DNA of 64,000 nucleotides, from NCBI RefSeq assembly GCF_001712755.1, contig NZ_MDKC01000023.1:1-64000 (forward strand), in the 5' to 3' direction. The DNA is from Gottfriedia luciferensis (lineage in GTDB: Bacteria; Bacillota; Bacilli; Bacillales; Bacillaceae_G). The notes below the pieces were generated by a model, which was given only the letters and a program-made list of their open reading frames with translations, ran no database searches and was not told where the DNA came from. This document shows, piece by piece, positions 57,431 to 64,000 of the stretch. A program made the translations under genes and the position numbers. How positions within the stretch are numbered: the first letter of the stretch is position 1; each line of letters begins with the position of its first letter.

Positions 57431-57462
57431 AAAGAGCCTCTATTAAATAGAGACTCTTTTTA
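57431..57462 (-). terminator. Terminator after yqhY
   Basis: AAAGAGTCTCTATT / AATAGAGGCTCTTT stem with a T-run on the minus strand immediately after the yqhY stop. It separates accBC-yqhY from the GNAT gene and nusB. Confidence 0.88.
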
Positions 57463-57467
57463 TCCTA

Positions 57468-57866
57468 TTAAAGTTCAATTGGAGCTTCTTGCTCAGGTTT
57501 CGTATCGAATTGAACTCCTACTACGTGAACATTTACTTCAGATAATTCAAGACCTGTCATCGTTAATAATGCTTGACGAATATTGTCTTGTACATTACCT
57601 GCTACAGTTGGGATTGACTTACCAAATTTAACTAGAATGTATACATCGATTGTAATTCGATCTTCTGATAAATCAACTCGGACACCTTTACCGTGATATT
57701 TCTTACCGATAATTTCAGAAATACCAGATGCTAGGTTTCCACGCATGCTTGAAACACCTTCAACTTCAGCAGCTGCAATACCAGCAATTACTTCGATTAC
57801 TTCAGGTGCGATTTCTACTCGACCTAATGTCGCAGTACCCATTTCTAAAATCTGATTTTCGTTCAT
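57468..57866 (-). CDS. yqhY: Asp23/Gls24 family protein YqhY
   Basis: 132 residues: GRVEIAPEVIEVIAGIAAAEVEGVSSMRG and ITIDVYILVKFGKSIPTVAGNVQDNIRQAL are the Asp23 core. It lies with accB and accC in most Firmicutes and affects acetyl-CoA carboxylase activity in B. subtilis; the mechanism is unknown. 15 bp after accC. Confidence 0.93.
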   Translation of the reverse strand: MNENQILEMGTATLGRVEIAPEVIEVIAGIAAAEVEGVSSMRGNLASGISEIIGKKYHGKGVRVDLSEDRITIDVYILVKFGKSIPTVAGNVQDNIRQALLTMTGLELSEVNVHVVGVQFDTKPEQEAPIEL

Positions 57867-57881
57867 ACAGATCCCTCCACT

Positions 57882-59231
57882 TTATCCTTTAACAAGCGCA
57901 TGCTCCTCAAGGAATTTAGTATTATACTTCCCTTTTACGAAGATTTCATTTTGCAATAAATTTAAATGGAATGGAATTGTTGTGTAAATTCCTTCTACCA
58001 CAAATTCTTCAAGTGCTCTTATCATTATAGCAATTGCTTCTTCTCTTGTCTTGCCATGCACGATAACTTTCGCAATCATTGAATCATAATATGGCGGAAT
58101 TGTGTATCCGCTATATACAGCAGAATCAACACGAACATTCGGACCACCTGGTGGTAAATACGTAATGATTTTACCAGGGGACGGCATAAAGTTCTTATCT
58201 GGATTTTCAGCATTAATACGACACTCAATTGACCAACCTTTTAAAGATACTTCTGATTGAGTTAATTTTAATGGATGACCTTTAGCAATTAATAATTGTT
58301 GCTTAATAAGATCAATACCAGAAATATATTCAGTTACAGGATGCTCAACTTGAATACGTGTGTTCATCTCCATAAAGAAGAAGTTTTTAGTATGTGGTTC
58401 ATAAATAAACTCAACAGTACCAGCACCCCAGTAATTTACTGCTTCAGCCGCACGAACAGCTGCTTGACCCATTTTTTGACGAGTTTCTTCGTCTAAAACA
58501 GGAGATGGCGCTTCTTCTACTAATTTTTGAAGACGACGTTGAATTGTGCAATCACGTTCTCCAAGATGAATTGTATTACCATGTTCATCTGCTAAAACTT
58601 GAATTTCAACATGTCTAAAATCTGTAATATATCTTTCAAGATATACACCCGGATTACCGAAAGCTGTTTGAGCTTCTTGTTGAGTAATTTGTATACCTTT
58701 TTCAAGTTCGATTTCATCTTTTGCTACACGGATCCCTTTACCTCCGCCACCAGCTGTAGCTTTGATAATAACTGGATAGCCGATTTCTGCAGCAATCTTT
58801 TTACCATCTTCAATACTTTGAATAATACCTTGTGAACCAGGTACTACTGGTACTCCTGCTTCTTTCATTGTTTCACGAGCAACGTCTTTTGTTCCCATTT
58901 TAGAAATAGAATCAGCCGTTGGTCCAATGAATTTCACATTGCACTCTGTACATAATTCTGCAAAACTAGCATTTTCTGATAAGAAACCATAACCAGGATG
59001 GATTCCATCACAGCCAGTTAATTTTGCAATACTAATGATATTAGTCATATTTAAATAACTATCTTTTGATAATTTAGGACCGACACAATAAGCTTCATCA
59101 GCCATTTGAACATGTAATGCTTCTTTATCTCCTTCAGAGTAAATAGCAACTGTTTCAATATTTAATTCTTTACATGCTCGAATAATTCGAATGGCGATTT
59201 CTCCACGATTCGCTATTAAAACCTTTTTCAT
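57882..59231 (-). CDS. accC: Biotin carboxylase, acetyl-CoA carboxylase subunit
   Basis: 449 residues: [23 protein letters not shown]-grasp loop [14 protein letters not shown] and [21 protein letters not shown]. Carboxylates the biotin of AccB using ATP and bicarbonate. Confidence 0.97.
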   Translation of the reverse strand: MKKVLIANRGEIAIRIIRACKELNIETVAIYSEGDKEALHVQMADEAYCVGPKLSKDSYLNMTNIISIAKLTGCDGIHPGYGFLSENASFAELCTECNVKFIGPTADSISKMGTKDVARETMKEAGVPVVPGSQGIIQSIEDGKKIAAEIGYPVIIKATAGGGGKGIRVAKDEIELEKGIQITQQEAQTAFGNPGVYLERYITDFRHVEIQVLADEHGNTIHLGERDCTIQRRLQKLVEEAPSPVLDEETRQKMGQAAVRAAEAVNYWGAGTVEFIYEPHTKNFFFMEMNTRIQVEHPVTEYISGIDLIKQQLLIAKGHPLKLTQSEVSLKGWSIECRINAENPDKNFMPSPGKIITYLPPGGPNVRVDSAVYSGYTIPPYYDSMIAKVIVHGKTREEAIAIMIRALEEFVVEGIYTTIPFHLNLLQNEIFVKGKYNTKFLEEHALVKG

Positions 59232-59273
59232 TTCTTCACCTTCTCTAGTAAAGTACTGTTAACTTTGTAGGTA

Positions 59274-59759
59274 TTAGGCCTTAACCAAGAATAATGGTTG
59301 ACCGTATTCTACTAATTGACCATTTTTAGCAAGTACTTCAACGATTTCGCCTTCAATTTCAGCTTCGATTTCATTAAATAGCTTCATTGCTTCAACGATA
59401 CAAACGATTGAATCGTTTTTAATACGATCACCTATTGCTACGTATTCTTTTGCATCAGGTGATGGAGATGCGTAGAAAGTACCTACCATCGGTGATGTAA
59501 TCTTATGTAAGTTACTTGTATCTTCTTTTTCCACTACAGGTGCAGCAACTTCTGCAGCAACTGGTCTATCTAAAGTTGCAACTGGAGCAGATGTAACAAC
59601 AGGAGCTACCTCTTGGTGTACAACTGGAGTAGTTGTAACGACAGTTGTTTGTCCACCTTTTTTAATTTTAACGATAGCACCATTATCCTCAAATTCGAAT
59701 TCATTTATTGTTGATTGATCGATTAACTTAATTAGTTCTCTAATTTCATGAATTTTCAT
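59274..59759 (-). CDS. accB: Biotin carboxyl carrier protein
   Basis: 161 residues from ATG at 59759 behind AAGGGGTG. N-terminal [20 protein letters not shown], Val/Ala/Pro-rich linker and biotinyl domain with the modified Lys in [14 protein letters not shown]. Carries CO2 between AccC and the carboxyltransferase AccAD (outside the window). Confidence 0.96.
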   Translation of the reverse strand: MKIHEIRELIKLIDQSTINEFEFEDNGAIVKIKKGGQTTVVTTTPVVHQEVAPVVTSAPVATLDRPVAAEVAAPVVEKEDTSNLHKITSPMVGTFYASPSPDAKEYVAIGDRIKNDSIVCIVEAMKLFNEIEAEIEGEIVEVLAKNGQLVEYGQPLFLVKA

Positions 59760-60183
59760 TCTGTTCACCCCTTAAGACATATAGTCTAATCTTATAACCT
59801 AATACTAAACTTTTCAACAAATTATTGTAATTCCTAATTATTTTTAGCTATTTTACAACGAATATTTATATATTATTCCTTACCAAAAATAATTCAATAT
59901 AAACTATTATAACAGGGAAAACCAAAGACGTAAAAGTGTAGAGGAATTAGGAATAATCCTAAAATTCATATTAATTATTTATATGCTTATTAAAAAAATG
60001 AAGAGCCAGTAGTTAATCCCACTGGCAACAGAAGATCTAAACAATGGAAAGCTTTTTATTTTGACTTTTCCATACATAAGGTACTTAGTCGATTTCCATT
60101 CCAAGTTGAAAATCACCTCTACCATGCTTCATATATTGTAGAAAATTGGTCAAACTGACAATTGCCTTTTATACAAAATGATA
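59760..60183. other. Spacer between spoIIIAH and accB
   Basis: About 420 bp without a gene. It should contain the accB promoter. A shorter GCCAGT / ACTGGC hairpin lies at 60006-60026, echoing the stem of the spoIIIA terminator. Confidence 0.5.
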
Positions 60184-60207
60184 GCCAGTAGAATGACTTC
60201 TACTGGC
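60184..60207 (-). terminator. Terminator of the spoIIIA operon
   Basis: GCCAGTAGAA / TTCTACTGGC perfect stem with a 4-base loop, followed by TATCATTTTG on the minus strand. Confidence 0.75.
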
Positions 60208-60220
60208 TTTGTCCAAAAAA

Positions 60221-60808
60221 TTATTTAACTTGGAATTTTACAACTACTAATTTTTCACCTAAGACGCTTCTAGTCATTTGAATGATGTCATTTGCTGCTT
60301 TTCTGCTTGGTTTTGCAGATGTTACATCGACTTTTACTTCATCATTATCAGAACGAACTAGTGCATCTTTATAGCCAGCTTCTTTAATCATAGTTTCTAC
60401 ATCTGATTCTAATGCAGTTAATTTTTGAAGTTCATTCATATTAGTGAATGCATCACTCTTCTCTTTTGCTGAAGCAGTTGCTGAGTCAACAGTAGCTTTA
60501 TATTCATCAATTAATTGACTTCTTTGATCTTCTTGTTCCATACGCTGTTTTAAGAATACTTCACTAGTAGAATTTTCTTGAGAAGCAGTTTCTTTACCAT
60601 TTTGTTTAGAAGTATTTGTTTTAGAATCTGTATTAGAATCTGTCTTCTTAGTATCTTTAGGAGTTGAGTCTAATGAATCTGTATTTGTATTGTTATTCAT
60701 GTTCATAAAACTTGTTGTTTTTAAATTATCAGGTGTTGTAACATAATAAACTGATAATACAACTACTAAACTTAACATTGTTAATAACCAAATTGTTTGT
60801 TTTTTCAT
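60221..60808 (-). CDS. spoIIIAH: Stage III sporulation protein AH
   Basis: 195 residues: one N-terminal membrane helix, a Thr/Ser/Asn-rich linker, a helical stretch (EVFLKQRMEQEDQRSQLIDEYK) and the C-terminal ring-building motif domain (EAGYKDALVRSDNDEVKVDV). In the mother-cell membrane it binds SpoIIQ to form the feeding-tube channel. Last gene of the operon. Confidence 0.95.
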   Translation of the reverse strand: MKKQTIWLLTMLSLVVVLSVYYVTTPDNLKTTSFMNMNNNTNTDSLDSTPKDTKKTDSNTDSKTNTSKQNGKETASQENSTSEVFLKQRMEQEDQRSQLIDEYKATVDSATASAKEKSDAFTNMNELQKLTALESDVETMIKEAGYKDALVRSDNDEVKVDVTSAKPSRKAANDIIQMTRSVLGEKLVVVKFQVK

Positions 60809-60829
60809 TTAACTTTTACCTTCTTCCTC

Positions 60830-61522
60830 TTATTTTTTTGGTTGTACAGAGACACGATAGCTTGGTACATCAAGTAATCGTATAACAGCTTCTCGAATCA
60901 TTTGCTTTACTTCAAGGTTTTCTGCGCCTTTAGCAATAACGAGTACACCTCTAATTCTTGGCATTTCAGTTTCGGCTATAACAGGTTCTTGTTTATCACC
61001 GTTATCAATAATGACGACTTGCTCTTCTTGTGATTGATCATCAATATTTCGTTTCCCACCTTGTTTATCTGTTTCCTCAGTTTCTTGAGAACGATTCGTT
61101 TTATTTGTTTGATAAACGTTCTTTCCACTACCTTCAAGATTTACTACTACTTTTACATTACTTACACCAGCCATATTATTTAATGTCTCTGTTAGCTGCT
61201 GCTCGTATTTTGTTTCATATTCTTCCATTTTGTTTGATGATGATTTTCCACCATCACTTCCAAGAGTCTCAACAGATTTTTCATTATTTTTTGGTGTTCC
61301 ACTCGTTTGTGTGGAAATAGGTGAAAGCATTGAATTCGTTTTTTGATTTGTATTAGCAAATAGACTGCTTGCAATCATCCAACAAATCCCGAGTCCCAGT
61401 AGAGCTAGTACATATTTTCTCGTCAGTTTAAATGGACTTTTTTCTTTGTCAGAAGAGGTTTTGTCATCGCCATTTCCTTTTAGAAAGTCTGCTAATTTTA
61501 TTGGTGGAATCTTTTTCTTCAT
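60830..61522 (-). CDS. spoIIIAG: Stage III sporulation protein AG
   Basis: 230 residues: cytoplasmic N-terminus, one membrane helix (YVLALLGLGICWMIASSLFA) and a ring-forming domain (EQLTETLNNMAGVSNVKVVVNLEGSG..GVLVIAKGAENLEVKQMIREAV). Oligomerises into a large ring in the mother-cell channel. Confidence 0.95.
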   Translation of the reverse strand: MKKKIPPIKLADFLKGNGDDKTSSDKEKSPFKLTRKYVLALLGLGICWMIASSLFANTNQKTNSMLSPISTQTSGTPKNNEKSVETLGSDGGKSSSNKMEEYETKYEQQLTETLNNMAGVSNVKVVVNLEGSGKNVYQTNKTNRSQETEETDKQGGKRNIDDQSQEEQVVIIDNGDKQEPVIAETEMPRIRGVLVIAKGAENLEVKQMIREAVIRLLDVPSYRVSVQPKK

Positions 61523-61528
61523 TTGTCA

Positions 61529-62146
61529 TTACTCCCCTCCTTCCATCTTGACTTCGATTTGCTTGTCCTCAAGCTCCCATTTATTTGCTAAAAAAGTTTG
61601 TAACTCTTGTTGTTTAATTTTTTCATCGTCTGTCTGAACTGGCTGATCGGTATTAATTGATACTTCTTGAACAGGTTCTACATTGCTTGTCTCATCTTTT
61701 TTAGGGCCAACGTAAACGATTACTTTGGACAGGTCCTGGGCTGTTTTGACTGTATTAACTCCATCTTTTACTTGTAAATCCACATTTGTAATGACCTGTT
61801 CAAACTCTTTTGTAAAGCTTTTTTCAACGTCCTTTTTCATTTGGACAGCCATTTGTTTTAATATATATGCACGTTCTGCTTCTTGTATTTCATTTTTCTT
61901 ATTATTTATTTCATTTTTTATTTCGCCATTTGCTTCATACGTTTTTGACTGGTATCCAGCTAGCACTTCTTTTATATTTACTCTGAATAATTGAAAAATT
62001 GGTTGGAGCATCATGACAATTAATAATAGACTGGCGACAAATCGGACATATTTTGCTAAGCCGGTATTTGGAATTAACATCATAATGACGGTTGCAACTA
62101 ATATATAAACGATAATATTTGAAACCCAGTGTATAAAGAATTCCAT
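61529..62146 (-). CDS. spoIIIAF: Stage III sporulation protein AF
   Basis: 205 residues: two N-terminal membrane helices (WVSNIIVYILVATVIMMLIP and VRFVASLLLIVMMLQPIFQLF) and a soluble ring-building domain with LQVKDGVNTVKTAQDLSKVIV. Six bases before spoIIIAG. Confidence 0.93.
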   Translation of the reverse strand: MEFFIHWVSNIIVYILVATVIMMLIPNTGLAKYVRFVASLLLIVMMLQPIFQLFRVNIKEVLAGYQSKTYEANGEIKNEINNKKNEIQEAERAYILKQMAVQMKKDVEKSFTKEFEQVITNVDLQVKDGVNTVKTAQDLSKVIVYVGPKKDETSNVEPVQEVSINTDQPVQTDDEKIKQQELQTFLANKWELEDKQIEVKMEGGE

Positions 62147-62154
62147 TTTTTCAC

Positions 62155-63324
62155 CTACCTAAACATGACGACAATGTTTCCTGCCGCTATTATTAAAGTC
62201 ATACTTAAGAAAAACATTAATGAAACAATTGATAAACAAACAAATAAATAAGTTACACTTTTTCCGATCGTATCAATTGTGCTAATGATATTTTTACTTC
62301 CAACTGGTTGTAAAATCGCCGCTGAGAATTTATAAATTAAAGCTAAAACTAATATTTTAATAGCTGGGAATACAACGATTGCTAGTAAAGTAACTAAACC
62401 TACTATCCCAACAGTATTTTTTAATAATAAAGACGCACTAATAACTGTATCTGTAACGTCTGCAAAAACTTTACCAACAACCGGAACAAAATTACTTGTT
62501 ACAAATTTTGCTGTTTTTACTGCTACCCCATCCGAAACTGCAGTCGTCAAACCTTGTACACTTAATACACCTAAAAAAATAGTTAAAAAGATTCCTAGGA
62601 CACCTACAGCAACATTTCTTATTAAAGAAGCTAGTTTCGTCACCTTTAACTCATCATTTATAATGCTTACAATACTTAAAATTGTAGATACAAGAATTAA
62701 AGGTAGTACAAAATACGTCACTAGTAATCCACTTGTATGCATTAAAAAAATTAAAATTGGATGGAAAACGCCAACAGAAATAACACCACCTGATGTTGCA
62801 ATCAAAGCTAGTAAAATAGGAATTAGTGCTCGTAAAAAATCAATCATAACTGTAATTGCATCTTGGGTGGCCTGCGTTGCAACATAGAAACTATTTAATG
62901 CAAACACTACAAGTACTAGAAAAACCACATTATCAGCGATCTTACTAACCGTACTCTTCTCAAATGCATTTTGTAATGATTGGAGTAAAGAGCTAAAAAT
63001 AACTAACATAATTAAAATCCCTAATATTTTCCCATTACTTAATAACTCAAAAAATATATATTTAGCAAATGCAATAAACCACTCTTGTAATGAAAATTTC
63101 TTTTCTCCCTTTATAAATTGGATAAAGTCTCCTTTTTGACTTTCTGGTAAAAAACCACCATATTGATGAACAACTTCATCCCAATATTGTTGAACGTCAT
63201 CAATTCCTAACTTTTGTATTTGTTCATTTACTATTTCAGCAGGTGGAGGAGCAGCTTGTACAATTCTTGGTACTAAAAAAAAGAGAGTAAAGAAAAGAAG
63301 AAAAACTTTCATCCTTTTTGACAT
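62155..63324 (-). CDS. spoIIIAE: Stage III sporulation protein AE
   Basis: 389 residues: signal peptide ending VQAAPPP and about eight membrane helices in the C-terminal two thirds. It is a transporter-like core component of the SpoIIIA complex. Confidence 0.94.
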   Translation of the reverse strand: MSKRMKVFLLFFTLFFLVPRIVQAAPPPAEIVNEQIQKLGIDDVQQYWDEVVHQYGGFLPESQKGDFIQFIKGEKKFSLQEWFIAFAKYIFFELLSNGKILGILIMLVIFSSLLQSLQNAFEKSTVSKIADNVVFLVLVVFALNSFYVATQATQDAITVMIDFLRALIPILLALIATSGGVISVGVFHPILIFLMHTSGLLVTYFVLPLILVSTILSIVSIINDELKVTKLASLIRNVAVGVLGIFLTIFLGVLSVQGLTTAVSDGVAVKTAKFVTSNFVPVVGKVFADVTDTVISASLLLKNTVGIVGLVTLLAIVVFPAIKILVLALIYKFSAAILQPVGSKNIISTIDTIGKSVTYLFVCLSIVSLMFFLSMTLIIAAGNIVVMFR

Positions 63325-63345
63325 AATGTCCTCCTCCCCTTACAC

Positions 63346-63744
63346 TTAAGAAATTTTTGGTAAAAAACTTAAAATTGTTTCAATTAAGGCTGTTAAAATC
63401 GGTACTGCAAGAACCAAAATGAGTACTTTGCCCCCTAATTCAATCTTGGAAGCAATTGCCCCTTGGCCTGCATCTTTCGTAATTTGAACTCCAAATTCAG
63501 CTATGTATGCGATCCCAATTATTTTTAATAAAGTTTCAACATACACATTTTTAATACTAGCTTGATTTGCTAGTTTTTGAATTTGATCTAATAAGAACTG
63601 CACCTTATCTAATAAAAATAAAAACAAAACACAGCTTATAAAAACAGTTATTGCTAAAGTAAAATTATTCATTTTAAATTGATTTAATAGAAGAATGACA
63701 AATGTAGCAGCTAAACCAATACCAACAATTTGGATGATTTCCAA
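63346..63744 (-). CDS. spoIIIAD: Stage III sporulation protein AD
   Basis: 132 residues, four membrane helices; ends with LGGKVLILVLAVPILTALIETIL. Integral membrane component of the SpoIIIA complex, 17 bp after spoIIIAC. Confidence 0.94.
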   Translation of the reverse strand: MEIIQIVGIGLAATFVILLLNQFKMNNFTLAITVFISCVLFLFLLDKVQFLLDQIQKLANQASIKNVYVETLLKIIGIAYIAEFGVQITKDAGQGAIASKIELGGKVLILVLAVPILTALIETILSFLPKIS

Positions 63745-63761
63745 AGACTCTCACCCCTAAT

Positions 63762-63965
63762 CTAATGAAATAGAAATACATCCCTAACTTTATTAAATAG
63801 ATCTCCAGCTTTAGTGATAACTTGAAGAAATACGATAATGAATGCAGTAATAATCGTCCAAGTAGCAAACTCTTCCTGTCCGGCTTTTTTTAAGACCGCA
63901 TGAATAATTGCAGCAATTACTCCAATCCCAGCAATTTGAAACATCAGCGCATAATTTGTAATCAA
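63762..63965 (-). CDS. spoIIIAC: Stage III sporulation protein AC
   Basis: 67 residues, two membrane helices; TTG start at 63965 with AGGAGG ten bases upstream. IAAIIHAVLKKAGQEEFATW is the family core; resembles SpoIIIAD and phage-type small membrane pairs. Confidence 0.93.
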   Translation of the reverse strand: MITNYALMFQIAGIGVIAAIIHAVLKKAGQEEFATWTIITAFIIVFLQVITKAGDLFNKVRDVFLFH

Positions 63966-63977
63966 TTTAAATTCCTC

Positions 63978-64000
63978 CTACAAGAGTAATATAACGATTA
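63978..64000 (-). CDS. spoIIIAB: Stage III sporulation protein AB (last residues only)
   Basis: The final seven codons (IVILLL then TAG at 63978-63980) enter from the right edge. Identity is inferred from operon order. Confidence 0.6.

Overview
The window looks like chromosomal DNA of a low-GC, endospore-forming Bacillaceae member (Bacillus sensu lato). The evidence is the order of recognisable genes: yqjE-mmdA-mce, yqjA, artPQR, brxB, the bkd operon, spo0A, spoIVB, recN, argR, yqxC, dxs, ispA, xseB, xseA, folD, nusB, yqhY, accC, accB and spoIIIAH-AB. This matches the Bacillus subtilis yqj/yqi/yqh region as I know it. Most genes are on the minus strand, so the window reads against the main direction of transcription.

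Region 1 (1-11.2 kb) is accessory DNA. It starts with the N-terminal part of a cysteine-rich collagen-like protein. A dense array of about 14 small units follows. Each unit is one minus-strand gene or gene remnant (two GNAT acetyltransferases, a nucleotidyltransferase-fold protein, a macrolide-type glycosyltransferase, lipoproteins, small membrane proteins, HEAT-like and unknown proteins), and a copy of a roughly 85-bp repeat lies 0-60 bp after the stop codon. A complete repeat has an inverted-repeat site P1 (arms TTCAACTAA / TTAGTTGAA around an 8-bp GC-rich core), an intrinsic terminator hairpin with a T-run, and a second inverted-repeat site P2 (same arms, core CCTGCCAT on the + strand). I saw no copies in the other 53 kb. 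The layout resembles an integron cassette array or CALIN, but the sites do not meet the attC consensus and no recombinase gene is in the window. This is the most interesting feature here. Several units are decayed, and one repeat carries a 59-bp insertion flanked by TAG.

Region 2 (11.2-30 kb) is core metabolism with some local insertions: an M20 peptidase, methylmalonyl-CoA carboxyltransferase and epimerase, a secreted neutral protease, Prli42, an L,D-transpeptidase, YqjA, an acyl-CoA thioesterase, a monocarboxylate/Na+ symporter with its DUF485 partner, an arginine-type ABC transporter interrupted by a class III aminotransferase (with an ARG-box-like operator upstream), a Nudix hydrolase, bacilliredoxin BrxB, an MFS transporter and a GNAT protein. 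A 21-bp minisatellite lies at 29.7-29.9 kb.

Region 3 (30-40.4 kb) is the complete branched-chain keto-acid pathway (ptb-bcd-buk-lpdV-bkdAA-bkdAB-bkdB) behind a near-consensus sigma-54 promoter, with the activator gene bkdR upstream. The products are branched acyl-CoA primers for fatty acids.

Region 4 (40.5-64 kb) holds yqzF, a glycerophosphodiesterase gene, yycC and uppP. A 1-kb spacer with two MITE-like interspersed elements follows, then the sporulation and housekeeping block: spo0A, spoIVB, recN, argR, yqxC, dxs, ispA, xseB/A, folD, nusB, an inserted GNAT gene, yqhY, accC/accB and spoIIIAH-AC. The right edge cuts spoIIIAB. ArgR encoded here probably acts on the art promoter, and Spo0A probably on its own promoter.
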